Positions 63,665-64,000 of a DNA stretch of 64,000 bases are shown here, one piece after another. The DNA lies in the NCBI RefSeq assembly GCF_024166365.1, contig NC_064834.1, positions 53,920,001 to 53,984,000 of the forward strand, written 5' to 3'. Below the pieces are notes generated by a model. That model did not search any database. It was not told where the DNA came from and saw nothing but the letters and a program-made list of their open reading frames with translations. Origin of the DNA: Elephas maximus indicus. Lineage: Eukaryota > Chordata > Mammalia > Proboscidea > Elephantidae. How positions within the stretch are numbered: the first letter of the stretch is position 1; the number at the start of each line of letters is the position of its first letter. The position numbers and the translations under genes were made by a program.

Positions 63665-64000
63665 CTGCAAGGGCAGGGAGAGTGTTTGATTAGGGGCACC
63701 AGCCGTGCCCAGATGGTGGATCTTGGGTCTCATTTCAATGAACTCTCACACTGATTCTGTGAAGAGGATTATCATGCCCATTTCACAGGCAGAGGGAATG
63801 AGGTTCAAAGAGAGGAGGAGGACACGTACCTTAGGCCACAGAACCAGGATTCAGACTTCTGACCCCGTCTGACCCTGGTGCTGAAGCCTCCCCTGCTGCC
63901 TATGCCCCCAGCCCCCTCAAAGAAAAGAGTCACCTGGGCAGAGGGCCCCCACCACAGGCTCTCCAAGCTATTCAGTGTTCCTGGGGCACCCCAGGCCTGA
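63665..64000 (-). other. PSD: PSD intron at the right edge, with a reverse MIR
   Basis: A reverse MIR lies at about 63725-63870 (cccatttcacaggcagaggg, gaggttcaaagagaggagga). A splice-donor-like end near 63930-63953 was considered as an exon and rejected. Confidence 0.6.

Noticed and set aside
63953-64000. Partial upstream PSD exon at the right edge (minus strand, reading TLNSLESLW)
   Set aside because: A donor-like GT and a compatible phase exist, but from memory the exon before 63664 in human PSD encodes an acidic Glu/Asp-rich stretch, which is not seen here. Chance is more likely.

Overview
The window is mammalian genomic DNA, most probably from an afrotherian of the elephant/sea-cow type. 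The genes are vertebrate, with GT-AG introns and CpG-island promoters. The repeats include several AfroSINE-type copies, young 5'-truncated L1s with an afrotherian-like 3' UTR, and old L1, L2, MIR and MER5 remnants. Species-level assignment is inference.

Three protein genes account for the coding sequence. (1) GBF1, plus strand, about 1-37.5 kb: the window opens in an intron and then carries 37 coding exons to the stop at 36923. This is everything except roughly the first 55 residues of the large BFA-sensitive Arf-GEF of the early Golgi. (2) NFKB2 (p100/p52), plus strand, about 44.9-52.77 kb: a CpG-island promoter with kappaB sites and 22 coding exons encoding 894 residues. (3) PSD (EFA6A), minus strand, about 64-52.9 kb: 13 exons for the C-terminal 653 residues (linker, Sec7, PH, coiled coil). 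Its N-terminal exons lie beyond the right edge. An internal CpG island at about 58.5-59.1 kb supplies an alternative first exon that would make a Sec7-less short form.

Layout: 1-2852 intron; 2853-37.5 kb GBF1, with a 4.2 kb sense L1 between its Sec7 exons and an old L1/AfroSINE/young L1 pile between exons 26 and 27 of the window; 37.5-44.4 kb intergenic, dominated by an L2 in which a 57-copy, 31-bp minisatellite has expanded, and by an AfroSINE cluster; 44.4-46.3 kb NFKB2 promoter; 46.3-52.77 kb NFKB2; then about 0.1 kb to the convergent 3' end of PSD. GBF1 and PSD are both Sec7-domain Arf GEFs of different subfamilies (Golgi/COPI versus plasma membrane/Arf6), and NFKB2 sits between them.

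Exon boundaries were set by hand from AG/GT sites, reading-frame continuity and remembered human proteins. Every junction keeps phase. Residue numbers for GBF1 assume the 55 missing residues match human. No new enzyme system or non-mammalian cassette is visible. The least expected structures are the L2-seeded minisatellite, the internal PSD promoter and a possible GBF1 cassette exon.
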